From NCBI GenBank assembly GCA_035252155.1, contig DATFDL010000074.1, positions 1 through 8,149 on the forward strand: a DNA stretch of 8,149 nucleotides, in the 5' to 3' direction. Positions 1 through 5,882 of this stretch are shown in pieces. How positions within the stretch are numbered: the first letter of the stretch is position 1; each line of letters opens with the position of its first letter. The notes below the pieces were generated by a model. That model saw only the letters and a list, made by a program, of their open reading frames with translations, searched no databases and was not told the DNA's origin. Both the position numbers and the translations under genes were made by a program. The DNA comes from JAICLL01 sp035252155 (GTDB taxonomy: Bacteria > Planctomycetota > Planctomycetia > Pirellulales > JAICIG01).

Positions 1-12
1 TCACAAAAATGC

Positions 13-48
13 TGAACCCTGAACCCTGAACCCTGAACCCTGAACCCT
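13..48. repeat. Tandem heptanucleotide repeat, 5 x TGAACCC
   Basis: Five perfect consecutive copies of the 7-bp unit TGAACCC lie at 13-47, with one more T at 48. On the minus strand they read as GGGTTCA repeats starting 13 bp after the stop codon of the NagB-like gene. A 7-bp period cannot keep a reading frame except in groups of three, and no credible gene covers the array. Similar short heptanucleotide arrays (STRR) are known from intergenic DNA of heterocystous cyanobacteria; the comparison is by form only. The array may continue a family outside the window. Confidence 0.95.
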
Positions 49-60
49 ATTTTGACCCCT

Positions 61-987
61 CTAATGCATCTCCGCCTCGCATATTCCGATGCCGCTGCGC
101 AAGAAGTTGAACTGCACGCGCGGATGATCGGCCAGCAGCGACATCGGCACCGCGGTGTCGACAATCCGCTGCGAGATCATCAGCGTCGTCAGCCGCATGC
201 CGAACGGATTGTCGTGACAGCCGGCGTGCCAGATCGACACGCACTCGGCCTGCCAGGTTTCGAGCGGGCCGACCGAGATCGCCTGCGTCGGCACATTCGT
301 CACCACGCCGCCGCCGGAGGTACGGGCGTTTTGAATAATCGTCATCGGGTGCAGATCGACGATGCGGGTCGAGAGCCGGCGATACTCGGCCGGGCTGGGC
401 GGTTCGTCGTGGTACGGTCCTTCGCGCTTGGGCGGATCGTTAAAGGCCCAGTGCTTCACTTCGCCCTGGCCGCCTTGCATCACCACGCAGCGCGCACGCC
501 GGAAGCTTTCGATGTATTCGCGGGCATCGGCCTTGGGAAAGTGCAGATTCTCAGGCGGCATCCGCAACTCGGGACGAATGCGGTCGAAGCAGAGTTCGCG
601 GTCGGCACGGGCAAAGCTGAGTGGAAATGACTCGGGCGCTTCGCGACCATCGATCACCCATTCGTCCATGCCCCAAAAATGCGCGTGCCGCAGGTCGAGT
701 TCCAGCTCGTTGACCAGCCGGGCCACGAGCGGCAACTGCTCGGTGGGGCCGATCGGACCGCAGATGCCGGCCGGGCGATCGGGCGTGGCCTGCCGCCAGG
801 CGTTGATGTATTCCAGCGCCTCGGCCAGGTAGAAATCTTCGAGCGTGTCGTAGAACCGCACTTCAAAGCCCGGCCGCGACAGCCGCGGCAGGTCGTCGGC
901 CGATAGGCGCGCCGCGTCGTCGAGGACCTGGCGATCGAGCGTGGTGTAGTCCCACCAGTCGGGACTGATTTTGCTGAGCGGCCGCAT
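61..987 (-). CDS. Divergent NagB-like glucosamine-6-phosphate isomerase/deaminase family protein
   Basis: A 308-residue protein (ATG at 987, TAG at 61-63) of the NagB/RpiA/SugarP_isomerase fold. Family landmarks appear in order: a phosphate-loop-like GPIGPTEQLP (residues 78-87), FWGMDEW (104-110, matching the MDEY motif with the catalytic base Asp72 of E. coli NagB), ESFPLSF (119-125), and GGQGEVKHWAFNDPP (172-186, matching GGVGNDGHIAFNEP). In that last motif the His is kept (H179), Asp141 is replaced by Val (V177), and Glu148 by Asp (D184). It is about 40 residues longer than classical NagB (266 residues), with an extra N-terminal segment of roughly 40 residues. Deaminase or isomerase activity on an amino-sugar phosphate is therefore uncertain; it could be a paralogue with another sugar phosphate or a binding role. 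It is cytosolic, with no signal peptide. It lies 32 bp downstream of the 65-residue gene and may be the last gene of a minus-strand operon. No clear Shine-Dalgarno sequence precedes the start. Confidence 0.85.
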   Translation of the reverse strand: MRPLSKISPDWWDYTTLDRQVLDDAARLSADDLPRLSRPGFEVRFYDTLEDFYLAEALEYINAWRQATPDRPAGICGPIGPTEQLPLVARLVNELELDLRHAHFWGMDEWVIDGREAPESFPLSFARADRELCFDRIRPELRMPPENLHFPKADAREYIESFRRARCVVMQGGQGEVKHWAFNDPPKREGPYHDEPPSPAEYRRLSTRIVDLHPMTIIQNARTSGGGVVTNVPTQAISVGPLETWQAECVSIWHAGCHDNPFGMRLTTLMISQRIVDTAVPMSLLADHPRVQFNFLRSGIGICEAEMH

Positions 988-993
988 CGGGCG

Positions 994-1032
994 ATTTTAG
1001 ACGGCCTGTTACGAGAATTTTAGACGGCCTGT
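994..1032. repeat. 16-bp direct repeat between two genes
   Basis: The 16-mer ATTTTAGACGGCCTGT occurs at 994-1009 and again at 1017-1032, with 7 bp between the copies. The right copy includes the stop codon and last codons of the 65-residue gene; the left copy lies just before the start of the NagB-like gene. This looks like a local duplication of the 3' end of the small gene. Confidence 0.85.
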
Positions 1033-1217
1033 GCCACATTGTGGAGCTGCCGAAGTTCTTCCAACTCGCGGGTCAAGCGATGACGCAACGGGCTCTCGGC
1101 ACGCAGTTCATCGAGCAGAATTTCGGCTTTCGAGAAACTTTCGCTGGTCACCTGAGTTTTGGTGAACAGCTTGCGCCAACTGCGCGAGACCTCTTGTTCG
1201 GTAAGCAAGTTTCGCAC
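1020..1217 (-). CDS. Small hypothetical protein (65 aa)
   Basis: This is a 65-residue reading frame from GTG at 1217 to TAA at 1020-1022. I do not recognise the family. The product is charged and predicted mostly helical, with no cysteine, signal peptide or membrane segment. Residues around 40-60 (SPLRHRLTRELEELRQLHNV) have leucine spacing suggesting an amphipathic or coiled-coil helix. It sits between moaB (74 bp upstream) and the NagB-like gene (32 bp downstream), all on the minus strand. Its codons have a lower GC content than those of its neighbours. The GTG start lacks an obvious Shine-Dalgarno sequence. A real gene is favoured because the frame fits the gap and the peptide is well balanced, but it could be spurious. 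Confidence 0.55.
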   Translation of the reverse strand: MRNLLTEQEVSRSWRKLFTKTQVTSESFSKAEILLDELRAESPLRHRLTRELEELRQLHNVAQAV

Positions 1218-1291
1218 CTTTCAAACGAGGACGAGGGAGCGTGAGATACCTTCATTTTAAGGGCCGTCGCGTGCGACGCAAGTGTCGCTTT

Positions 1292-1801
1292 TTATCGCCG
1301 TGCCTCGCGCACCAGGTGGCCCAACTCGGGTGCGATCAACCGCTCGACGGCCAACCGCACCGCGGCGGGCGAGCCGGGCATAGTGAGCACCACGGTTTTT
1401 CCGATCAGCCCCCCCACCGCCCGACTAAGCATCGCGGCCGGCCCGATTTCCTGATAGCTCAACCAGCGAAACAGCTCGCCGTAGCCCGGCAACGGCTTGG
1501 TGATCAGCCCGGCGATCGTTTCGTAGGTCTGGTCGCGGCTGGAAAGGCCCGTGCCGCCGGTGAGCAAAACGGCGTCGATGTCGTCGCGCCGCGACCAATC
1601 GGTCACCAGAGGACGCATCCGCTGGGGATCGTCGGGAATCAAATCGCGGGCGACCACCTGGTGCCCGGCTGCCATCAAGCCGTCAATCAACGTCTGCCCG
1701 CCCGTGTCGGTCTCAAGCGTGCGCGTGTCGCTCACGGTGAGCACCGCGCAGCGAACGGCGCGTGGTGCGCTGGCTCGGTGCTGGTCGGCCGATTGGCTCA
1801 T
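1292..1801 (-). CDS. moaB: Molybdenum cofactor biosynthesis protein, MoaB/MogA family
   Basis: A 169-residue protein of the MoCF/MoaB-MogA fold, the usual length for MoaB. These proteins bind molybdopterin and, in the active members, adenylylate it before metal insertion. Visible landmarks: AVLTVSDTRT (19-28) as the first beta strand and loop, DTGGQ (32-36), the signature TGGTGLSSRD (81-90), PGYGELFRWLSYQEIGPAAM (105-124), and TMPGSP (140-145). All are close to family consensus, so activity is likely. I cannot separate MoaB from MogA by eye; the length and the short N-terminal extension favour MoaB. The start ATG (1799-1801) overlaps the cutA stop in an ATGA arrangement, so translation is probably coupled to cutA. 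It is cytosolic. After the stop there are short alternative stems (1265-1288) but no T-run in the minus direction, so no clear terminator. Confidence 0.93.
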   Translation of the reverse strand: MSQSADQHRASAPRAVRCAVLTVSDTRTLETDTGGQTLIDGLMAAGHQVVARDLIPDDPQRMRPLVTDWSRRDDIDAVLLTGGTGLSSRDQTYETIAGLITKPLPGYGELFRWLSYQEIGPAAMLSRAVGGLIGKTVVLTMPGSPAAVRLAVERLIAPELGHLVREARR

Positions 1802-2127
1802 GCGTCGGGCGGGGCTAGTTCGTGTTGCAGCCAGGCGAGATAGTCGATGTGCCCCGCGGCGACGCGCGTGACCAGAATCTCAGGCACGTCGTAGGGGTGC
1901 GAACCGCGGACGGCCGCTTCGAGCCGCGAATATAGATCGAGCCGGCTTTTGATGACGCATTGCCACTCTTGCGACGTCTCGAGTTTGCCTCGCCACCAAT
2001 AGCGGCTTTCGATCGGGCCGGCGATCTGCACGCATGCGGCCAGGCGGTCGGCCAGCAATCGCCCGGCGATCGTTTGGGCGACCTCTACGCTCGGCGTGGT
2101 GACGTGTACTTGTATGAAATCGGTCAT
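1798..2127 (-). CDS. cutA: Divalent-cation tolerance protein CutA
   Basis: A 109-residue CutA1 protein, the usual family length. CutA proteins are small trimeric cytosolic proteins that bind copper and other divalent metals; their physiological role is still debated. The start at 2127 gives MTDFIQVHVTTP, the typical first beta strand. Other landmarks: RLAACVQIAGPIESRYWWRG (28-47, with the conserved Cys32 and the W-W-x-G/K turn), QEWQCVIKS (53-61), HPYDVPEIL (77-85), and the C-terminal YLAWL (96-100). The frame stays open to 2259, but that extension is translated from a dispersed repeat (2205-2250) and lacks CutA similarity, so the shorter start is chosen. The stop overlaps the moaB start by 4 bp. 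No clear Shine-Dalgarno sequence is seen before 2127. Confidence 0.93.
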   Translation of the reverse strand: MTDFIQVHVTTPSVEVAQTIAGRLLADRLAACVQIAGPIESRYWWRGKLETSQEWQCVIKSRLDLYSRLEAAVRGSHPYDVPEILVTRVAAGHIDYLAWLQHELAPPDA

Positions 2128-2204
2128 GCGGAATTGGCATTGGAGCCGCTTGGCCCATTTACGATAATGCCGCCCCTCGCTGGGCGGAAGAGCGCGAGCG
2201 ACGA

Positions 2205-2250
2205 GATCGGTAATTGCGTGAACCGTCATGTGGCACAGCCGCCGTCGGCT
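2205..2250 (+). repeat. Dispersed palindromic element, left arm (family C)
   Basis: This stretch begins GATCGGTAATTGCG and ends with GTGGCACAGCCGCC plus GTCGGCT. It matches the reverse complement of 2445-2492 at nearly every position, apart from one inserted base and a few substitutions, so the two form a long inverted repeat about 195 bp apart. A related copy lies at 4064-4170. Each arm contains a small hairpin (CAGCCG/CGGCTG). It lies upstream of cutA and creates a false N-terminal extension of that gene. Confidence 0.8.
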
Positions 2251-2266
2251 ATACCCCAAACGTCAG

Positions 2267-2347
2267 TAGGGAACGCCCTCCGTGGCGTTCCGCGAGGGGC
2301 GAGTTGACGTCGAATCGCAGTTCGCGGAACGCCACGGAAGGCGTTCC
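2267..2347 (+). repeat. Long hairpin element (family A, first copy)
   Basis: The element starts GTAGGGAACGCC. Its arms, 2270-2295 and 2322-2347, are complementary at 25 of 26 positions, around a 26-bp spacer. A second copy starts at 8076 in the same orientation with 35 of the first 36 bases identical; it runs off the window end. The arms are more conserved than the spacer, consistent with selection on, or spread as, a folded unit. It sits inside the family C palindrome (2205-2492). There is no coding capacity and no transposase. Confidence 0.88.
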
Positions 2348-2349
2348 TA

Positions 2350-2395
2350 ATCGGTTTTGACAATCAAATTCGGCAATTGACCGATCAAAACCGAT
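2350..2395. repeat. 11-bp inverted repeat, ATCGGTTTTGA / TCAAAACCGAT
   Basis: Perfect 11-bp arms lie at 2350-2360 and 2385-2395, separated by 24 bp. The core CGGTTTTGAC recurs at 8044-8053 and, on the opposite strand, at 4171-4180, each time next to other repeat modules. It is probably an end module of the composite repeats rather than an operator. Confidence 0.65.
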
Positions 2396-2418
2396 CAGGT
2401 TGCCCCCGCGCCAGCGCC

Positions 2419-2492
2419 TCCCGACGCCGATTGCGTCGGCGATGCACAGCCGAGGGCGGCTGTGCCACATGCCGGTTCCGCAATTACCGATC
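2419..2492 (-). repeat. Dispersed palindromic element, right arm (family C)
   Basis: It contains a central stem CGCCGA/TCGGCG (2425-2441), then ACAGCCGAGGGCGGCTGT with its own CAGCCG/CGGCTG hairpin, then CCACATG and CAATTACCGATC. It aligns closely with 4091-4164 in the same order, and in reverse complement with 2205-2250. The family A hairpin lies between this arm and the left arm, so the element looks interrupted. Confidence 0.8.
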
Positions 2493-2516
2493 TTGATTGT
2501 GCCTACGAGACTACAT

Positions 2517-2569
2517 GACGGCCATGAAGGCCATCGTACATGGCAAGACGGCCTGGAAGGCCATCCTAC
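2517..2569 (+). repeat. Two-copy hairpin repeat upstream of the propeller gene (family D)
   Basis: Two 23-bp copies lie at 2517-2539 and 2547-2569, with a 30-bp period and 20 of 23 positions identical. Each is a small hairpin: GGCC-ATGAA-GGCC and GGCCT-GGA-AGGCC. A related hairpin, CAGGCT-GGAA-AGCCTG followed by GGCCTAC, is at 6680-6701. The second copy ends about 40 bp before the ribosome-binding site of the propeller gene, so it lies in the promoter or 5' untranslated region. Confidence 0.75.
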
Positions 2570-2608
2570 GAAATGCGAGAATGGGCCAAACTCAAGCGGC
2601 CGACGTTC

Positions 2609-2614
2609 AGGGGA
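2609..2614 (+). promoter_or_regulatory. Ribosome binding site AGGGGA
   Basis: AGGGGA lies 6 bp before the ATG at 2621. It decides the start of the propeller gene: the longer frame from 2540 is translated from the family D repeat and lacks such a site, whereas 2621 begins a clean signal peptide. Confidence 0.75.
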
Positions 2615-2620
2615 ACGACT

Positions 2621-4036
2621 ATGCAATCACGGTTGATGTTCGCCACGATACTGCTGGCTTGCGCGGCCGGCGCGCGCGCCGAGGCCGAGCGGCAAACCGG
2701 AGCGAATGTGCCCGACCTGGGCACGCGGACCGGCGGCGATGATTGGCCGGCATTTTTGGGACCGACGGGCGATAGTAAATCGCGCGAGAAGGGCATCCTT
2801 ACCGATTGGCCCGAGCAAGGCCCGCCGCTGGTCTGGCAAAAACGGGTGGGCGATGGTTACGGCATGCCCGCCATCAGCCGCGGGCGGCTGTTGCAGTTCG
2901 CCGCCGTCGGACGACAAATGCGGCTGTTGTGCCTGAAAAGCGAAACGGGCGAGGAATTGTGGAACTTCGAATACGCCAGCGATTATCAAGACCTTTATAA
3001 CTACGATAATGGGCCGCGCTGCGCGCCGGTGGTCGAGGGCGACCGCGTCTACATCTATGGGGTCGAGGGCATGCTGCATTGCCTGCGGCTGGCCGACGGC
3101 AAACCGCTCTGGAAGCTCGACACCGTGGAGAAGTTCGGAGTGATTCAAAACTTTTTTGGCGTGGGCAGCACGCCGGTGATCGAGGGCGAGTTGCTGATCG
3201 TACAGGTGGGCGGCAGCCCGGCCGAAAGCAAACAAGTGCCGCCGGGCCAACTCGACCGCGTGAAGCCGAACGGCACGTGCGTGGTCGCGCTCGACAAGCG
3301 AACGGGCGAGGTGCGTTACAAGCTGGGCGACGATCTGGCCAGCTATGCCAGCCCGGTGCTGGCCACCATCGGCGGCCGCCGCTGGTGCTTTGTGTTTGCG
3401 CGCGAGGGGCTGCTCGGCTTCGAGCCGCGGAAGGGCAAGCTCGACTTCCACTATCCCTGGCGGGCCAAGTCGCTGGAGAGCGTCAACGCCAGCAATCCGG
3501 TGGTGGTGGGCGAGCGGGTGTTCATCTCGGAGTGCTACGGGCCGGGCAGCTCGCTCTTGCGGGTGCGGCCAGGCGGCTACGACGTCGTCTGGACCGATCA
3601 AGAGAAGCGACGCAACAAAAGCCTGCAAACGCACTGGAATACGCCCATTCATCTCGACGGTTATCTTTATGCCTCCAGCGGCCGGCATACCCAGGAAGCC
3701 GAGCTGCGCTGCGTCGAGCTGGCCACCGGCAAAGTGATGTGGAGCGAGCCGGGCTTGGGGCGATCTTCGCTGTTGTACGTCGATGGCCACTGCGTTTGCT
3801 TGACCGAATACGGAGCGCTGCTGCTCTTCAAGCCGACGCCCGAAAAGCTCGACGTTGTGGCGCAGACCCTCTTGCCATCGAAGGACGGCCCGGCGAGCGT
3901 TGATGGCGGCCCGGCGCGGCTCTTGAGATACCCAGCTTGGGCCGCGCCGATTCTTTCGCATGGACTGCTCTATCTGCGCGGCGGCGACCGGCTGGTTTGC
4001 TTAGAGTTGATTCCGCAGCGGGCAGGAGAGAAGTAA
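2621..4036 (+). CDS. Secreted PQQ-like beta-propeller repeat protein
   Basis: A 471-residue protein with a probable Sec signal peptide (residues 1-20, MQSRLMFATI then a hydrophobic stretch, cleavage likely after ARA). The mature part opens with DDWPAFLGPTGD (40-51) and a GPPLVW strand, a common planctomycete opening for proteins of this class. Blade motifs of the form x-TG-x-x-x-W/Y recur: SETGEELWNF, LADGKPLWKL, KRTGEVRYKL, LATGKVMWSE. This fits a PQQ_2/WD-like propeller of about seven to eight blades. There is no CxxCH haem site and no recognised dehydrogenase active site, so it is more likely a binding or scaffold protein in the periplasm than a PQQ enzyme. It is the only plus-strand gene and faces the GTPase convergently, with a palindromic repeat in the gap. 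Function and ligand are unknown; the fold assignment is firm. Confidence 0.9.
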   Translation: MQSRLMFATILLACAAGARAEAERQTGANVPDLGTRTGGDDWPAFLGPTGDSKSREKGILTDWPEQGPPLVWQKRVGDGYGMPAISRGRLLQFAAVGRQMRLLCLKSETGEELWNFEYASDYQDLYNYDNGPRCAPVVEGDRVYIYGVEGMLHCLRLADGKPLWKLDTVEKFGVIQNFFGVGSTPVIEGELLIVQVGGSPAESKQVPPGQLDRVKPNGTCVVALDKRTGEVRYKLGDDLASYASPVLATIGGRRWCFVFAREGLLGFEPRKGKLDFHYPWRAKSLESVNASNPVVVGERVFISECYGPGSSLLRVRPGGYDVVWTDQEKRRNKSLQTHWNTPIHLDGYLYASSGRHTQEAELRCVELATGKVMWSEPGLGRSSLLYVDGHCVCLTEYGALLLFKPTPEKLDVVAQTLLPSKDGPASVDGGPARLLRYPAWAAPILSHGLLYLRGGDRLVCLELIPQRAGEK

Positions 4037-4063
4037 GGCGGCACGAGCACGACCGCAAATCGG

Positions 4064-4180
4064 CATGTGGACCAGCCGCCCTCGGCTGGTTCCCGACGCC
4101 GACTTCGTCGGCGATTGACAGCCGAGGGCGGCTGTCCCACATGTCAGCTCCGGAATTACCGATCTTGAATGTCAAAACCG
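4064..4180. repeat. Palindromic repeat element (family C) between convergent genes
   Basis: The outer arms are 4064-4089 and 4118-4143, complementary at 23 of 26 positions. A central stem CGCCGAC-TTC-GTCGGCG (4097-4113) lies between them, and each arm can form its own CAGCCG/CGGCTG or CCAGCCG/CGGCTGG hairpin. The right flank GAATTACCGATC (4153-4164) and GTCAAAACCG (4171-4180) match modules at 2481-2492 and 2384-2393. It fills the 163-bp gap between the stop codons of the propeller gene and the GTPase gene. It lacks a T-run, so it is not a classical intrinsic terminator, though the fold could still stop transcription both ways. Confidence 0.85.
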
Positions 4181-4199
4181 ATCAGACCGAAAAATCGGA

Positions 4200-5882
4200 C
4201 TATGTCCGCATCGCGGCCAAGACCGCGAGGGCGTGCTCGGCTTCTCGAAACGCGGGCGACTCGGCCACGGCGGCGCCGTGCTGCAGCTCGGCCAAGAGAT
4301 CGCCGAGCAATTCGCGCTCGAGCCAGTCGGCTAACCAGCGGGCGCGCAGCTCGGCATAGTGCGCCTGCAAGCGACTGAACAGCCGAGCGGCGGCTTGCTT
4401 CACGCCTTCGCCTGTGGCGCTGACCACCGCCTCGCCGCCGCCGGTCACGCCGCCGGCAATCACCGCTTCGGCCGTCAGGTGGCCGGCGGTCTGGCCGGCC
4501 ACGTGGGCGGCGGCCTGGCCCACCACGTCGCCGGCAAAAATCCAGCCGCTCACCGCCAGCGCCACCGTGACGGCCGGACGCGCCACAGCGGCCGCGTGGT
4601 CGAGCGAGCGCAGAAACAACACCGCCCGTGGATTGGCGTCGCACCAATGGTCGAGCTCGGCGCGCAGGTCGCGGCGGTAATGCTCGTCGAAGGCGGGCAA
4701 CGCCGCATGTGCTGCGGCGACGCGCTGCAGCAATTCGCGTCGCGGCCCGCCGCCCAAGAGCGCCGCCAGCCGCGGACGCAAAATCTCGTTGCCGACCCGC
4801 GCCAACCGGTCGAGCTCGTCCAACAGCTTGGCGATCGCCTCGACGATCGCCTCGTGCTCGCGGGCGTGAAAGGTCTCTTGCGGGCTGCGTTCATGCGGGT
4901 GGGTGGCCCGCCAGGCGCGGCGAATGGGCCAGGTGGCACCCTGCCCGAGCGCGCGATAAAAGCCGTGTACTTGCCGCGACCAGCGGCTACGGCGACCGTC
5001 CCACCACTGCTGGATTTCGGCGACGAGCAGCGGCGCCGGCAGGGTGGGCCAGTTGACGCGGGCCATTTCGCCGGCCGACAAGGCCCGCGCGGCGGCGGCA
5101 AACTCGCCGCCCGTGCGCCGCACCCGATGGAGATATTGCGGCGCCCCCTCGGCCGGATCGAGCACGCGGATCATCGCGCCGCGGAAGGTGCGCAGCTTGA
5201 TGGCGTCGAAGTGAAGTCGCCCCAGTTCGTGCCCCAGTGACGAGGGTTTGCCCAGTGGCGCGCGGCCGTCAGGGCCGACCGCGTAGAATGGCAGCCGCAG
5301 GCCGCCGGCCCCCGCGCGATCGTACGGCACTACGTACACCTGGTGCGGACGCACGCCCGTCTCATCGGTGAAGGTGGCCAGCCAGCGCGGCCAGTAGTCG
5401 CGATCGGCCTCCAGATCGCACTGATTGAAGATCACGATCACCGGTTTGTCGGCCTCGGCGGCCTTGCGGAAAAACCGCTTAATGGCCGCGTCGTTGTACT
5501 TTTGCTGCGTCAGCACGGCGATCAGCACGTCGGAGGCATGGCGGATCTGCTCTGCCCGTCGCCAATTGACCTGGGCGTCGCTATCGACGTCGGGCGTATC
5601 GAGCAGCAGCAACCGCTCGGGCACGGCTGCCCCGCTACGCCAAAAAAGCAGATGCTCCTGGCATTCGACGAGCGGGTCGTCGGGCGATTGCCAGCGGCGC
5701 AGCTCAAAACCCTCGAAGATCTTGGCGAGGCTGTCGTGGCCATCGAGGTTGGCGGGCGCGAGGCAGACGGGATGCTTGGTGCCGGCAGCCAACGGACTGG
5801 CGGCGCTGGCGGTCTCGCCCGCCAGATGATTGAAGAGCACCGACTTGCCGATGTTGGTGCCGCCCACCACCGCCACCACCAA
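4200..5882 (-). CDS. YfjP/Era-like GTPase with hydrophobic C-terminal segment (start uncertain)
   Basis: A large P-loop GTPase of about 560 residues from the first ordinary start, TTG at 5882. G motifs: G1 GGTNIGKS (7-14), likely G2 Thr in AAGTKHP (about 35), G3 LLLLDTPD (92-98, Asp in place of the usual Gly), G4 NQCD (153-156, for NKxD). A helical region follows, including a probable coiled coil near 340-375. About 435-495 is an Ala/Gly/Val-rich hydrophobic segment that could insert in or contact a membrane, as in dynamin-like and YfjP/YcjF-type GTPases. The last 60 residues are again helical. GTP binding is well supported; the cellular role is unknown. The TTG would start the protein only six residues before the P-loop, inside the first beta strand, and the frame remains coding up to 6071. 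The true start is therefore probably upstream (see the next entry). Stop is TAG at 4200-4202. It is the third gene of a minus-strand series with the lipoprotein and DUF1559 genes. Confidence 0.85.
   Translation of the reverse strand: MVVAVVGGTNIGKSVLFNHLAGETASAASPLAAGTKHPVCLAPANLDGHDSLAKIFEGFELRRWQSPDDPLVECQEHLLFWRSGAAVPERLLLLDTPDVDSDAQVNWRRAEQIRHASDVLIAVLTQQKYNDAAIKRFFRKAAEADKPVIVIFNQCDLEADRDYWPRWLATFTDETGVRPHQVYVVPYDRAGAGGLRLPFYAVGPDGRAPLGKPSSLGHELGRLHFDAIKLRTFRGAMIRVLDPAEGAPQYLHRVRRTGGEFAAAARALSAGEMARVNWPTLPAPLLVAEIQQWWDGRRSRWSRQVHGFYRALGQGATWPIRRAWRATHPHERSPQETFHAREHEAIVEAIAKLLDELDRLARVGNEILRPRLAALLGGGPRRELLQRVAAAHAALPAFDEHYRRDLRAELDHWCDANPRAVLFLRSLDHAAAVARPAVTVALAVSGWIFAGDVVGQAAAHVAGQTAGHLTAEAVIAGGVTGGGEAVVSATGEGVKQAAARLFSRLQAHYAELRARWLADWLERELLGDLLAELQHGAAVAESPAFREAEHALAVLAAMRT

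Noticed and set aside
1273..1293. Stem GCGAC/GTCGC followed by TTTTT, resembling an intrinsic terminator on the plus strand
   Set aside because: All nearby genes are on the minus strand, so nothing credible would be terminated. The stem is only 5 bp and the T-run overlaps the moaB stop codon.
2205..2569. Possible CRISPR array because of repeated short palindromes
   Set aside because: The repeats differ in length, order and orientation, have no regular unique spacers, and no cas gene is present.
2627..3961. Long minus-strand frame (444 codons) opposite the propeller gene
   Set aside because: It is antisense to a gene with clear signal peptide and blade motifs. Its translation is rich in Arg, Ala and His without any recognisable domain, as expected from a GC-rich shadow frame.
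4359..5240. Plus-strand frame of 293 codons opposite the GTPase
   Set aside because: It is antisense to a GTPase with intact G motifs and has shadow-like composition. The same applies to the plus-strand frames at 5343-6098, 52-630 and 1241-1843.
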